64,000 bases of DNA, from positions 1,793,001-1,857,000 of the forward strand of contig NZ_CP022336.1 of the NCBI RefSeq assembly GCF_002218195.1. The letters run 5' to 3'. Position numbers and translations under genes: made by a program. Positions 21,890 to 32,032 of this stretch are shown piece by piece. The notes beneath the pieces were generated by a model. That model worked only from the letters and a program-made list of their open reading frames with translations, was not told the DNA's origin and did no database searches. The stretch comes from Sphingorhabdus sp. SMR4y (GTDB taxonomy: Bacteria; Pseudomonadota; Alphaproteobacteria; Sphingomonadales; Sphingomonadaceae). Every line of letters begins with the position of its first letter. Position 1 is the stretch's first letter.

Positions 21890-22839
21890 CGGCCAAATAT
21901 GGCCTTGAGCTCCGCACTGGCCTGCCCCAGCAGCTTGTCAGCCAATATGCCGGGGGCAGTGACATTGCCGGTATCAAAACTGGAATCCCCCTGGATATGC
22001 TCCGATCCGTCGGGAAGCAGGATCTCTGCCCGCAGATGAACGGTCGATCCGTCAATCGTTGCCAGGGCGGCAACCGGACTGTGGCAATCCGCCGTCAACT
22101 GCTTGAGAAACAGGCGTTCGGCGATGACCGCACGAAATGTATTCGTCGAGGATATCGCGTGCATCAGCTTGCGGACGTGCGGGTCGCTGGACCGGGCTTC
22201 GATACCAATCGCGCCCTGTGCTGGCGCGGGCAGCATAATCTCGTCTGATATCTCATGGCCCACATCCTCCATATCGAGACGTTTCAGACCGGCGGCAGCC
22301 AACAGGGTCGCATCATATTCCCCGCTCTCTATTTTCTGCAGCCGGGACTGCACATTGCCGCGGATCAGGCGAATATCCAGATCGGGTCTCTGTCGCAAAA
22401 GCTGCGCCTTGCGCCGCGGGGATGCGGTGCCGACAATAGCTTTTTCCGCCAGGGCGTCGATCGAATCCGCTCCGACCAGCCGATCATGGATATCGGCCCG
22501 TTCCAGCATTGCGGCGAGAATGAACTCCTCCGACCGGATGGTTTCCACATCCTTCATGCTGTGCACCGCACAGTCGATCTCGCCGTTGCCGAGCGCGTGA
22601 TCCAGTTCCTTGGTCCACAAGGCCTTGCCACCGACATCGGCAAGCGCGCGATCCTGTATCTTGTCGCCCGTAGCGACCATCGGCACCAGTTCGACCTGAT
22701 CCGATCGCCAGCCATGGGTGGAAAGCAACGCATTAGCCGTCATTTGCGCCTGCGCCATCGCCAGCGGGGATTGACGCGTACCGATACGCAAGGGTCGGTC
22801 CAGACCGGCGAGATTCTCTTTTTTGGCGTTTTCATTCAT
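21886..22839 (-). CDS. hemC: Porphobilinogen deaminase
   Basis: 317 residues. RIGTRQSPLAMAQAQ near the start, AVHSMKDVET and GTASPRRKAQLLRQRPDL are family hallmarks. The dipyrromethane cofactor Cys is in LTADCHSPVAA. It condenses four porphobilinogens into hydroxymethylbilane. First gene of the hemC-hemD-membrane protein operon, divergent from tsaD with about 45 bases between. Confidence 0.95.
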   Translation of the reverse strand: MNENAKKENLAGLDRPLRIGTRQSPLAMAQAQMTANALLSTHGWRSDQVELVPMVATGDKIQDRALADVGGKALWTKELDHALGNGEIDCAVHSMKDVETIRSEEFILAAMLERADIHDRLVGADSIDALAEKAIVGTASPRRKAQLLRQRPDLDIRLIRGNVQSRLQKIESGEYDATLLAAAGLKRLDMEDVGHEISDEIMLPAPAQGAIGIEARSSDPHVRKLMHAISSTNTFRAVIAERLFLKQLTADCHSPVAALATIDGSTVHLRAEILLPDGSEHIQGDSSFDTGNVTAPGILADKLLGQASAELKAIFGR

Positions 22840-22883
22840 GATAGCGCTTGTCCTAATGGCTTGAGCGCCTAAGTAAAAGCGTC

Positions 22884-23918
22884 ATGAGCCTGATCTTGGG
22901 AATTGAATCCAGCTGCGACGAAACGGCAGCCGCGCTAGTCACGTCTGATCGCGAGATTCTGGCGCATAAACTGGCTGGGCAAGAGGCGGAACATGCGCCC
23001 TATGGCGGAGTCGTCCCTGAAATCGCTGCGCGCGCGCATGCCGAGATTCTCACGCCCCTTATCGCTGCAGCTCTCGATGAAGCAGGAAAATCGCTGGATG
23101 ACGTCGATGCGATTGCCGCGACCGCCGGCCCCGGCCTGATCGGCGGAGTGATGGTCGGTCTGGTCACCGGCAAGGCGCTGGCCATGGCCGCGAACAAGCC
23201 GCTGATCGCCGTCAACCATCTGGAAGGCCACGCGCTATCCCCGCGTCTGGTCAACCCGGATCTCGACTTTCCCTATCTGCTGATGCTGGTGTCCGGCGGC
23301 CATTGCCAGATTTTGCGGGTCGAGGGACCGGGCGAATATCGCCGGCTGGCAACAACCATCGACGATGCGGCCGGTGAAGCATTCGACAAGACCGCCAAGA
23401 TACTTGGTCTTGGCTATCCCGGCGGACCAAAGGTGCAGGCGCTTGCCGAACAGGGCGATGCCAAGGCGGTCCCCCTGCCCCGCCCCTTGCTCAGGTCGAA
23501 AGAACCGCATTTCTCCTTTGCCGGCCTGAAAAGCGCAGTGGTCCGCGCCCATCAAAGCGGCGCGCACCGGCCGGAAGATATTGCTGCATCCTTCCAGCAG
23601 GCGGTGGTCGATTGCCTGCGCGACCGGCTGGAGAAGGCCATTGGCGATCATGGTAGTTGCGCCCATCTCGTGGTTGCGGGCGGAGTCGCGGCCAACACGC
23701 CGATCCGCGCCATGCTCGAAGAGGTCGCCGGGGAGCATGACATGGTCTTCACGGCGCCGCCGCAATGGCTGTGCACCGACAATGCGGCCATGATTGCCTG
23801 GGCGGGTGCCGAACGCTTTGCTGCCGGCCTGACCGATCCGCTGGATTTTGTCGCGAAACCACGCTGGCCGCTCGATCCGACAGCGGAAAAGGCGCGTGGC
23901 GCGGGAGTGAAGGCATGA
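22884..23918 (+). CDS. tsaD: tRNA N6-threonylcarbamoyladenosine transferase
   Basis: 344 residues. LILGIESSCDETAAALV at the start, the metal-binding NHLEGHAL, and GGVAANTPIRAML near the end are diagnostic of TsaD/Kae1. With TsaB, TsaC and TsaE it modifies A37 of tRNAs reading ANN codons. Overlaps gpsA by four bases. Confidence 0.97.
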   Translation: MSLILGIESSCDETAAALVTSDREILAHKLAGQEAEHAPYGGVVPEIAARAHAEILTPLIAAALDEAGKSLDDVDAIAATAGPGLIGGVMVGLVTGKALAMAANKPLIAVNHLEGHALSPRLVNPDLDFPYLLMLVSGGHCQILRVEGPGEYRRLATTIDDAAGEAFDKTAKILGLGYPGGPKVQALAEQGDAKAVPLPRPLLRSKEPHFSFAGLKSAVVRAHQSGAHRPEDIAASFQQAVVDCLRDRLEKAIGDHGSCAHLVVAGGVAANTPIRAMLEEVAGEHDMVFTAPPQWLCTDNAAMIAWAGAERFAAGLTDPLDFVAKPRWPLDPTAEKARGAGVKA

Positions 23919-24910
23919 CCGGTCCAAAAGCAAAAATTGGCGTCATCGGCGCGGGTGCCTGGGGCACGGCGCTGGCGCAAGTTCTGTCCGAAGATCAGGA
24001 CGAACTGCTGCTCTGGACCCGCGAGCCCGAGGTTATCGACCAGATCAACTTGACTCATGAGAATAAGTCATTCCTGCCGGGGCACCGCCTCCGCAACAGC
24101 ATAAAGGCGACACAGGATTGGGATGCAATCGCGGCCTGTGACGTTCTGCTCCTCGTGACCCCGGCGCAACATTTGCGCGCAACCCTCCAGGCTTTGCCCG
24201 TTACCGGAGCGGCCCTGATCCTCTGCTGCAAGGGGATCGAGGCGCGAAGCCGGTTGCTGCTCAGCGAAGTCGCCAAGATTGTCCGACCGGACAACGAGCT
24301 GGCGGTATTGTCCGGCCCGACATTCGCCCATGAAGTGGCGCAAGGCCTGCCTACGGCGCTGACCCTAGCCTGTGAAAGCGAGGCTCTGTGGGAAAGGCTC
24401 AAACCGCTGATCGCCAAGCCGCGTTTCCGTCCCTATTATTCGGACGATATTGTCGGCGCGGAAATTGGCGGCGCGGTCAAGAATGTACTGGCGATCGGCT
24501 GTGGCGTGGTAGACGGCGCCGGCCTCGGTCAAAATGCCCGCGCCTCCCTGATCAGTCGTGGCTTTGCCGAAATGCTCCGCTACGGCGCAGCGCGCGGTGC
24601 CCGGTCCGATACTTTAGCCGGTCTCTGCGGTCTCGGCGATCTCGTGCTGACCTGCTCCTCGACCAGTTCGCGCAATTTCTCGCTCGGTCGCGGACTGGGC
24701 GAAGGCCAGTCGGCCGACACGCTTTTGTCCGACCGGACCACGGTTGCCGAAGGCGCATCGACGGCTCCTGTCCTTCAGCAGGATGCCAAGGCGCGTCAGA
24801 TCGACATGCCGATTGTTGACGCGGTTTGCGCGCTGCTAGCTGGGCAAGCCGATGTTCAGTCTGTAGTCACCCAGCTCATGAAAAGGCCGCTGGTTTCCGA
24901 ACGCAGATAG
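23915..24910 (+). CDS. gpsA: Glycerol-3-phosphate dehydrogenase (NAD(P)+)
   Basis: 331 residues. KIGVIGAGAWGTALAQVL is the Rossmann loop; AVLSGPTFAHEVAQG and VGAEIGGAVKNVLAIGCGV carry the catalytic Lys. It supplies glycerol-3-phosphate for phospholipids. Start by ATGA overlap with tsaD. Confidence 0.95.
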   Translation: MTGPKAKIGVIGAGAWGTALAQVLSEDQDELLLWTREPEVIDQINLTHENKSFLPGHRLRNSIKATQDWDAIAACDVLLLVTPAQHLRATLQALPVTGAALILCCKGIEARSRLLLSEVAKIVRPDNELAVLSGPTFAHEVAQGLPTALTLACESEALWERLKPLIAKPRFRPYYSDDIVGAEIGGAVKNVLAIGCGVVDGAGLGQNARASLISRGFAEMLRYGAARGARSDTLAGLCGLGDLVLTCSSTSSRNFSLGRGLGEGQSADTLLSDRTTVAEGASTAPVLQQDAKARQIDMPIVDAVCALLAGQADVQSVVTQLMKRPLVSERR

Positions 24911-24989
24911 ACCGGCGAGCCATGATGATGACAAATTCCCGAAACTGCTATAGACAGCTGGTCTTGGAGCGGACCAGCCGGAGAGCGAT

Positions 24990-26513
24990 TTGAACAGTCC
25001 TGAACCATCAGGCACGGCTGGTGCACCGCCACGCGATGGCGATATCCCTGCCGACAAGAGCAAGGATGATATTGCCGCGCTCGCAAAAGGCGGACGGACC
25101 AATATCTTCGGCTTTTTGCTGCGCCTCGCCGCGCGTCTGCCCTTTCTGTTCATCGCCGGCCGTATCTACGGCGCAGAAGCGCTCGGCCGTTTTGCCTATG
25201 CGATACTGGTGGTCGAGTTTGCCGCCCAGCTGGCGACTCTCGGGCTGAAGCGCGGGCTGGCAGCACAGTTGAGCAGGACCCAGAGACCGCATGTTCATGT
25301 GGTCTGGGACGGGCTGCTGGTCAGCTTTCTGGCCTCGGCAGTCGCGGCCGGCATATTGATCGCCTTTCCGTTCATCATGTTTCCCAATAGTGAAATCAAC
25401 GGCCTCGACCGGTTTTTGCCGCTGGTCATTTTCACGGTTGTCGGAGCCGATATCGCACTCGCCGCGCTCGCCTATCGCTACGACATTGCCTCTACCGTAC
25501 GGGCACGCTCGATTGTCGAACCATGGACGATCAGCATCGCCGCCTTTCTCTTTTCCTATTATTCGCTGCGTGACGGCCTGATCCTTTCCTATGTTGTGTC
25601 CATGATCGCCGCGCTGCTGGCTTCGCTCTGGCCGCTGTTCAAAAGCTATGGCCTGCCTCACGGCTGGCGGCCGGAGCCACTGAAAATCGCCAGGATGGCG
25701 CGCCGCAACATGCCGCTTGCCGCTGCCGATGCTGCAGAATGGGGATCGCGCCGGCTTGATCTCGCCATACTCGGCCTTTTTGCCTCTCCCGCGATCGTCG
25801 GAATCTATTATATCGCCCAGCAGGTGGCGAGCCTGCCGCAGAAGCTCAAGACCAGTTTCGATCCCATTCTGGGCCCTGTCATCACCCGCAATCTGGAGGC
25901 AGGCAATATGAAGGCTATCGCCAGCCAGGTCAGCCAGGTCGGTTTCTGGATCATTGCCGCCCAGGTCGGCATTGCGCTGGCTCTGGCGATCCCGGGCGAA
26001 GCCGTGATGGGCCTGGTCGGACCCGGATTTGTCGGCGGCACCGGTGCGCTGGCGTTCCTGCTGGCCGCGGAAGCCGTGGCGGCCACCGCCGTGGTCAGCG
26101 AATCCGCGCTGGTCTATATCGCTCGCCACCGCAATCTTCTGATCTCGCTATCCATGCTGCTGTTGCAGGCTGCGCTCAGCGTCGCCTTCATCCAGATCTG
26201 CGTCTATCTCGAACTGGGCCCCCTGTTCCAGGCGGCGGCGGTTGCCGCGGCGCTGATGGTGGCACTCGCTTATGCCTCGGTGGTGAAGGCCATTTTTCTG
26301 TCGAAACTGCTCGACGCGCCGGTCAATGGCTGGCGCTGGACGCTGCTGATCGCCATTGGTGTCGCCAGCGCGGTCGGCTATCTCGCGACCCGCCTGCCTG
26401 AATGGGCGGAACTGATCATCGGCATACCGATGATCCTGGGCAGCTACGCCTGGGTCATATGGAAATGGGGCTTTGGTCCGGAAGACCGGAAGCTTTTCAA
26501 GATGAAAAGCTGA
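24990..26513 (+). CDS. Polysaccharide flippase-like membrane protein
   Basis: 507 residues with about 12 hydrophobic segments and the polysaccharide-transport pattern (FLLRLAARLPFLFIAGRIYG, GRFAYAILVVEFAAQLATLG, and QVASLPQKLKTSFDPILGPV). Probably a Wzx/MATE-type flippase moving a lipid-linked glycan across the inner membrane. Start is TTG at 24990, six bases after GGAGAG. No glycosyltransferase is adjacent, so its substrate is open. Confidence 0.75.
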   Translation: MNSPEPSGTAGAPPRDGDIPADKSKDDIAALAKGGRTNIFGFLLRLAARLPFLFIAGRIYGAEALGRFAYAILVVEFAAQLATLGLKRGLAAQLSRTQRPHVHVVWDGLLVSFLASAVAAGILIAFPFIMFPNSEINGLDRFLPLVIFTVVGADIALAALAYRYDIASTVRARSIVEPWTISIAAFLFSYYSLRDGLILSYVVSMIAALLASLWPLFKSYGLPHGWRPEPLKIARMARRNMPLAAADAAEWGSRRLDLAILGLFASPAIVGIYYIAQQVASLPQKLKTSFDPILGPVITRNLEAGNMKAIASQVSQVGFWIIAAQVGIALALAIPGEAVMGLVGPGFVGGTGALAFLLAAEAVAATAVVSESALVYIARHRNLLISLSMLLLQAALSVAFIQICVYLELGPLFQAAAVAAALMVALAYASVVKAIFLSKLLDAPVNGWRWTLLIAIGVASAVGYLATRLPEWAELIIGIPMILGSYAWVIWKWGFGPEDRKLFKMKS

Positions 26514-27512
26514 TTAGCCCAGCCGTTTTTCCACCAGTGCCCGCAGATCCGCTTCCGGACGCGCGCCATAATGGGAGATGACTTCCGCAGCGGCTATCGC
26601 GCCGATGGTCAGACATTCGTCCATCGGCCGTTCTTCGATATAGCCGCTCAGGAAACCGGCGGCAAAAAGATCGCCGGCGCCGGTCGTGTCGACAATCTGG
26701 TCAACGGGCTCGGCTGCGACAGCGGTTGTCTCGCCGTCTCGAACCGCGATTGCCCCTTTCTCGCTACGCGTAACCACCAATGTCTCGACCTTGGCAGCCG
26801 TCTGCGCGACCGCAGCATCGAAATCCTCGGTTTCGGCTAGCATCATGATTTCCGCTTCATTGGCGAAAAGAATATCGATCTTGCCGCCATCGATCAGGCC
26901 GACAAATTCCTCCCGGTGCCGGTCGACGCAAAATGTATCGGACAGGGTGAAGGCGACTTTCCGGCCATTTTCCCGGGCGATGTCGATCCCCAGCGCCATG
27001 GCGGCCTTCGGCTCCTCGGCATCCCACAGATAGCCTTCGAGATAGAGGATCGCGCCGCTGGCGATCAGGTCGGCATTAACCGCGGCCGGCGGCAGAAATT
27101 GCGAGGCACCAAGAAACGTGTTCATTGTCCGCTGCGCGTCCGGCGTGACAAAAATCAGGCAGCGCGCCGTCGGTGGCTCCTTGCCCAGTGGCGGCACGTC
27201 AAAGTCGATCCCGGTTGCGCGGATATCGTGAGCGAAAACCTCGCCAAGCTGGTCATCCGCCACTTGCGCGATCAGCGCGCACTGGCGCCCCAGGGTGGAC
27301 GCCCCGGCCAGCGTATTGGAACCGGAACCGCCGCTGATTTCGCGCGCGGGCCCCATGTCGCGGTATAATTCCTGCGCCCTGTCCGCATCGATCAGCGCCA
27401 TGCTACCCTTGACCAACTGCTCTTCTTCGAGAAATTCGTCGCTCGACTGGGAGATTACATCGACAATCGCATTGCCGATGGCGACGATATCATAGCGGGC
27501 TTCGGTGGTCAT
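26514..27512 (-). CDS. PfkB-family adenosine/sugar kinase
   Basis: 332-residue PfkB carbohydrate kinase. Starts YDIVAIGNAIVDVISQSSDE; GGSGSNTLAG is the substrate loop and DTTGAGDLFAAGFLSGY the C-terminal signature with the catalytic Asp. The N-terminal pattern is closest to the bacterial adenosine-kinase branch; other sugars cannot be excluded. Converges with the flippase gene without a gap. Confidence 0.85.
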   Translation of the reverse strand: MTTEARYDIVAIGNAIVDVISQSSDEFLEEEQLVKGSMALIDADRAQELYRDMGPAREISGGSGSNTLAGASTLGRQCALIAQVADDQLGEVFAHDIRATGIDFDVPPLGKEPPTARCLIFVTPDAQRTMNTFLGASQFLPPAAVNADLIASGAILYLEGYLWDAEEPKAAMALGIDIARENGRKVAFTLSDTFCVDRHREEFVGLIDGGKIDILFANEAEIMMLAETEDFDAAVAQTAAKVETLVVTRSEKGAIAVRDGETTAVAAEPVDQIVDTTGAGDLFAAGFLSGYIEERPMDECLTIGAIAAAEVISHYGARPEADLRALVEKRLG

Positions 27513-27618
27513 AAATATACCTTCGGGCTGGTTGCTCTATTTGAGGCTCGTTAGGGATTTGGCTCTGGACCATCAAGCAGAATTGACGCCGGATCGGCAA
27601 TCATGACATGATGGAAGA

Positions 27619-28299
27619 ATGATAGAGGCCTTCATCCGCGCGCTCGCGCAGCTCACCGACCGCAAGACACTGGTGATCCTGCTGAAGGTCGTCCTGCTGA
27701 CCGTCCTGCTATTCGCACTGTTCGGTATTATGGCCTATTTCGGGCTGCATTGGCTTTTCGCATGGCTGGGCTGGGCCGAAGGCGGGTTCGCGGCAGCGGC
27801 CGCCGCCGCGATCATCGCCATCCTGACCGGTGTCCTGTTGTTCCGGATCGTCGCCATATTCGTGCTCAACATCTTTTCGGACGACATCGTCGATGCGGTA
27901 GAGCGGCGATATTATCCGGAACGGGCCGAGCGGGCGAAACCGCCCGGCTATGCGACGGGCATCCGGATGGGGCTTGCATCTGCCGGCCGTGCGCTGGGCT
28001 ATAATATCCTGGCGATCCCCCTCTATGTGCTGCTGCTGGTGACCGGTGTCGGTGTACCGATTGCCTTTTTCACCATCAACGCCATATTGCTCGGCCGCGA
28101 CCTGCAGGACATGGTCGCAGCCCGCCATGTCGAGGATTATCGAAACCTGTCGGCGGAATGGAGCCTGCCCAAGCTACAGCGGTTCATTCTGGGGCTGATC
28201 GCCGCCCTGCTGCTCGCGGTTCCCTTCGTCAATTTTCTTGCGCCGGTTCTGGCAGCCGCTATGGCTAGCCATCTGGTGCACGGGAAGAAGAAAGAATGA
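27619..28299 (+). CDS. EI24-domain membrane protein (CysZ-like)
   Basis: 226 residues with four to five hydrophobic segments. VERRYYPERAERAKPPG, ILAIPLYVLLLVTGVGVPIA and LLGRDLQDMVAARH match the EI24/CysZ family. CysZ imports sulfate, but alphaproteobacterial EI24 proteins are not proven to. Overlaps the downstream lipoprotein start by four bases. Confidence 0.75.
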   Translation: MIEAFIRALAQLTDRKTLVILLKVVLLTVLLFALFGIMAYFGLHWLFAWLGWAEGGFAAAAAAAIIAILTGVLLFRIVAIFVLNIFSDDIVDAVERRYYPERAERAKPPGYATGIRMGLASAGRALGYNILAIPLYVLLLVTGVGVPIAFFTINAILLGRDLQDMVAARHVEDYRNLSAEWSLPKLQRFILGLIAALLLAVPFVNFLAPVLAAAMASHLVHGKKKE

Positions 28300-28673
28300 T
28301 CCGCATGAAAGCCAAATTTCTGGTCCTGTTCAGCCTGCCTGCGCTGGCCGCCTGCGCCTCGACCGCCACGACCCCAAGAAGCACGGGCTTGCCCGCTGTA
28401 TCGGGATCGCCGCTCAACAATGTGGCAGGGCTGGAAATCGTGATGGGCAAGACCGCCGATCAACTGACCCGGCTGTTTGGCAATCCCCAGCTCGATATAT
28501 CGGAACCACCTGCGCGAAAACTGCAATTTTCAAGCGGGGCCTGTATCCTCGACGCCTATCTCTATCCGCAGGAACGCGGCGGAACCCAGCGAGTGACCCA
28601 TATTGACACCCGCCGCAGCGATGGTGCGGCGGTCGACCGGGCGAGCTGCGTCAATGCGCTAAGGCTGCGCTGA
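28296..28673 (+). CDS. Small lipoprotein
   Basis: 125 residues; signal peptide with lipobox LAAC at about 17-20. The mature part (GLEIVMGKTADQLTRLFGNP) contains a SmpA/OmlA-like start and FSSGACILDAYLY, a fold common in small envelope lipoproteins. Its last bases overlap the end of queG on the other strand. Confidence 0.7.
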   Translation: MIRMKAKFLVLFSLPALAACASTATTPRSTGLPAVSGSPLNNVAGLEIVMGKTADQLTRLFGNPQLDISEPPARKLQFSSGACILDAYLYPQERGGTQRVTHIDTRRSDGAAVDRASCVNALRLR

Positions 28674-29714
28674 TGCAATCTGGTCAAGCGCCCAGCCGGC
28701 CGCTTCCCGGATCACTTCATCCGCGTCATCCAGAAGCGCCCGAGCCGGCGCGATCAGATTGGCATCGCCACTGTTCCCGGCAGCGATAAGCGCGTTGCGT
28801 ACCATGCGGTTGCGGCCGGTCCGCTTGATCGGTGATCCGGAAAACACCTGACGAAAATCGGCATCGTCAAGGGCCAGAATGTCGGCAAGCGCCGGCGCGG
28901 CCAGTTCCGCACGCGGCAGGAAGGCCCTGTTCGCCGCACCAGCCTTTGCAAATTTGTTCCACGGGCAGACCGCGAGGCAATCATCACAGCCGTAGATATG
29001 ATTGCCGATCGCCTTGCGATACTGGAGTGGGATCGGCCCCTTGTGCTCGATTGTCAGATAGGAAATACAGGCCCGCGCATCGAGCTGATAGGGCGCGGGG
29101 AACGCCCCTGTCGGACAGATATCCTGACAGGCCGAGCAACTGCCGCAGCGGTCCCGTCCCGGTTCCGAAGGCGCCAGATCGAGCGTCGTATAAATTGCTC
29201 CGAGAAACAGCCAGCTGCCATGGTCGCGGCTGACGATATTGGTGTGCTTGCCCTGCCAGCCCAGACCGGCGGCCTCGGCCAGCGGCTTTTCCATGACCGG
29301 CGCGGTATCGACAAAGACCTTCACTTCACAGGCGGCCTGCTCGACCAGCCAGCGGGCGGTGCGCTTGAGCGCGCTTTTCACCACGTCATGATAATCCTTG
29401 CCCTGCGCATAGACCGAAATCCGTCCGTGATCGGAAATCTGCTCCAGCGCGAAAGGGTCGGTTGCGGGCGCGTAGCTCATGCCCAGCATGATGACTGTTT
29501 GCACTTCCGGCCACAACGTGGCCGGATCAGACCGCTCGTCCGCCCGGTTGACCATCCAGAGCATGTCTCCCTGGCGCCCCTCCTCCAGCCATTGCCGGAG
29601 GCGCAGCCCGGTTTTCGGCGCCAGCCTTGCCGGAGCGATGCCGACTGCGGCAAAGCCTTCTTCCGTTGCCCTGTTTTCCAACGCTTTGGTCAATCTTAAC
29701 TTGTCATCCGGCAT
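28659..29714 (-). CDS. queG: Epoxyqueuosine reductase
   Basis: 351 residues. Two 4Fe-4S motifs, CGSCSACQDICPTGAF and CDDCLAVCPWNKFA, DISYLTIEHKG-type helix, and a C-terminal HEAT-like repeat (RALLDDADEVIREAAGWALD) are as in QueG, the cobalamin-dependent last step of queuosine synthesis. The active-site region GWQGKHTNIVSRDHGSW is intact. Confidence 0.95.
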   Translation of the reverse strand: MPDDKLRLTKALENRATEEGFAAVGIAPARLAPKTGLRLRQWLEEGRQGDMLWMVNRADERSDPATLWPEVQTVIMLGMSYAPATDPFALEQISDHGRISVYAQGKDYHDVVKSALKRTARWLVEQAACEVKVFVDTAPVMEKPLAEAAGLGWQGKHTNIVSRDHGSWLFLGAIYTTLDLAPSEPGRDRCGSCSACQDICPTGAFPAPYQLDARACISYLTIEHKGPIPLQYRKAIGNHIYGCDDCLAVCPWNKFAKAGAANRAFLPRAELAAPALADILALDDADFRQVFSGSPIKRTGRNRMVRNALIAAGNSGDANLIAPARALLDDADEVIREAAGWALDQIASAQP

Positions 29715-29758
29715 AGGCTGTCCCTATCAAACAGTAACGCCCGATATGAAAGCCGTAA

Positions 29759-30721
29759 ATGCACGCACCCCAATCCGAATTTGCCATCGAGGCCCGCCAT
29801 ATCGTCAAGAGATTTGACGGCGAGACGGCTGTTGACGGCATTGACCTGACCATAAGCAAAGGCAGCATATTCGGCATATTGGGACCGAATGGTGCGGGCA
29901 AGACCACGACATTGCGGATGTTGCTGGGGATTATCGACCCCGACGAGGGCGAGCGTTTTCTGCTCGGATCTCGGGACCCGATTTCCATGGCCCATCAGGT
30001 TGGCTATTTGCCGGAAGAGCGCGGCCTCTATCAATCGATGAAGGCCTTTGACGCAATCGCCTTCATGGGCGCGCTCCGCGGATTGCCGCTGGCCGAAGGC
30101 CGCAAGCGCGGGCGGTCGATGTTGGAAGAGCACGGACTGGGCGATGCGGCCGACAAGCAGATCCGGCAATTGTCCAAGGGCATGGCACAAACCGTCCAAC
30201 TCCTCGGGACACTGGTGCACGACCCCGATCTGATCATTCTCGACGAGCCCTTCTCCGGTCTGGACGCGCTCAACCAGGGCAAGCTGGAACGGCTGATCCG
30301 GGCACAGGCAGACAAGGGCGTTACGGTGATTTTCTCGACCCATGTGATCGCGCATGCCGAGCGCCTGTGCGAAGAAATTGCCATTGTCGCCGAAGGGAAA
30401 ATTCCGTTCAAAGGCAAAGTCTCCACAGCCCGCGACCGGCTGCGCCCGCAAGTCCATCTCGAGACCCGCAATCTGGAAGGCCCCTGGCGCGCCGCCATTC
30501 CGGCCGACTGTACGCCGCTGGGTCGCAATTGGCATTTCACTCTGCCGGAGAGCGGTGTCGAGCCGCTACTGCATGCACTGGTAGAAGGCGGTGCCGGGAT
30601 TGAGTCCCTGTCGATCGAGCGTCCCGGCCTGCACGATGCCTTTGTCCAGATCGCCGGCGAAGCGGCCGCCCGAAAGATGGATGAAGATGCCGCCGAGAAT
30701 GAGAGGGGCGCAGCAGCATGA
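29759..30721 (+). CDS. ABC transporter ATP-binding protein (NatA-like)
   Basis: 320 residues. Walker A GPNGAGKTT, Q-loop region VGYLPEERGLY, signature LSKGMAQ, Walker B DLIILDEPFSGLD and an H-loop STHVIAH are complete. The C-terminal part (about 225-300) is a DUF4162-like extension found in NatA-type subunits. Works with the permease that starts by ATGA overlap. Confidence 0.92.
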   Translation: MHAPQSEFAIEARHIVKRFDGETAVDGIDLTISKGSIFGILGPNGAGKTTTLRMLLGIIDPDEGERFLLGSRDPISMAHQVGYLPEERGLYQSMKAFDAIAFMGALRGLPLAEGRKRGRSMLEEHGLGDAADKQIRQLSKGMAQTVQLLGTLVHDPDLIILDEPFSGLDALNQGKLERLIRAQADKGVTVIFSTHVIAHAERLCEEIAIVAEGKIPFKGKVSTARDRLRPQVHLETRNLEGPWRAAIPADCTPLGRNWHFTLPESGVEPLLHALVEGGAGIESLSIERPGLHDAFVQIAGEAAARKMDEDAAENERGAAA

Positions 30722-31917
30722 TCGAGACCATCCGCGCCGCGTTCGTCATCGCCCGCCGCGATTTTAGCGCGATCATTTTTTCCAAATCCTTCTTTTTCTT
30801 CCTGCTGGGACCGCTGTTTCCGATCGGCATTGCCATCTTGGCCGGTGGCTTGGGCCAGCAGGTGTCCCGGGACATAGACAGTCCGATCATCGGCGTGGCG
30901 ATGAGCCCGGGCGACGCCGACATATTGCAGACAGCGCGCTCGCGATTGGCGGAGAATCTCGGTCCGAAGTTCATGCCGGAACTGATCGCGCTCAATGATG
31001 TGTCGGGACAGGACGCTGACATCGCCGCGAAGCTGGACAGCGAGCAATCGCTGACCGCCATTCTCTCCGGAACAATTGCATCACCGGAACTGACCGGCTC
31101 GGAAAGGGACGTACAACGCTGGGAGGGCAGTATAGCCTTGCTTGCCGAAACCGCCTTCGCTCAGCCAGCCGCGATCGAAATCAGGACGACATTCGTCGAG
31201 CAGACACTGAATGCCAGCGGCCGAAACCGACTGATGACCGCTCAGGCCGGTCAGGCAATCTTGATCCTGCTCACCATGATCCTCGCCGGCATGGTGCTGT
31301 CTAATCTGGTCGAGGAAAAGACCAACAAGATCATCGAAATTCTCGCCGCCGCCATTCCGATGGATGCCATATTCCTCGGCAAGCTCTTTGCCATGCTAGG
31401 AATGGCGCTTGTCGGTATCACCGTATGGAGTCTGATGGGATTTTCGGCCGCACTGCTGCTTGGCGGAAACTGGAGCGCGATACCCTCCCCCGCTGTCGGC
31501 TGGCCAATATTTGGCCTGTTGCTCATCGTCTATTTCTCCATGGCCTATCTGCTTCTCGGCTCCCTGTTTCTCGGGATCGGGGCCATGGCGACCACCGTCC
31601 GGGAAGTGCAAACCCTCTCCATGCCTGTGACCATGGGGCAATTGCTTGTCTTCTTTCTCGCCTATTCCTCGATTACCAAGCTCGGTGAACCGGTCGAATG
31701 GTTTGCCGTTCTCTTCCCGTTCAGCTCGCCCTTCGCGATGATTGCGCGGGCGGCGCAGATGGATAATATCTGGCAACATGGTCTGGCGCTGGCATGGCAG
31801 GCTGTTTTCACGATCATCATCATCCGTTTCTCGGTGATGCTGTTCCGCCGCAATGTGATGAAATCCGGGCAAGCGGCGCGCAAGAAGGGGATGCTCGCCC
31901 GAGTCACCGGAAAATAG
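30718..31917 (+). CDS. ABC-2 type permease (NatB-like)
   Basis: 399 residues. One N-terminal span (about 20-42), a periplasmic domain, then five or more C-terminal spans beginning AGQAILILLTMILAGMVLSN, followed by EEKTNKIIEILAAAIPMDAI. This EEKTxxIIExL signature marks NatB-type exporters. The substrate (ions, drugs or other) is not determinable. Confidence 0.88.
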   Translation: MIETIRAAFVIARRDFSAIIFSKSFFFFLLGPLFPIGIAILAGGLGQQVSRDIDSPIIGVAMSPGDADILQTARSRLAENLGPKFMPELIALNDVSGQDADIAAKLDSEQSLTAILSGTIASPELTGSERDVQRWEGSIALLAETAFAQPAAIEIRTTFVEQTLNASGRNRLMTAQAGQAILILLTMILAGMVLSNLVEEKTNKIIEILAAAIPMDAIFLGKLFAMLGMALVGITVWSLMGFSAALLLGGNWSAIPSPAVGWPIFGLLLIVYFSMAYLLLGSLFLGIGAMATTVREVQTLSMPVTMGQLLVFFLAYSSITKLGEPVEWFAVLFPFSSPFAMIARAAQMDNIWQHGLALAWQAVFTIIIIRFSVMLFRRNVMKSGQAARKKGMLARVTGK

Positions 31918-32032
31918 TCACAGGATTCACGGCATTTGCCGAAAAGACATTGACATTGTTGTTAATAGAGGCAGATTGAACGGGTTTTGAAACGAAACCG
32001 ATTGCTGACACAAGCAACGGCAGGAGAGACTT

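Noticed and set aside
25008-26129. 373-codon minus-strand frame opposite the flippase
   Set aside because: No membrane or domain pattern, whereas the plus strand encodes a clear multi-span flippase.
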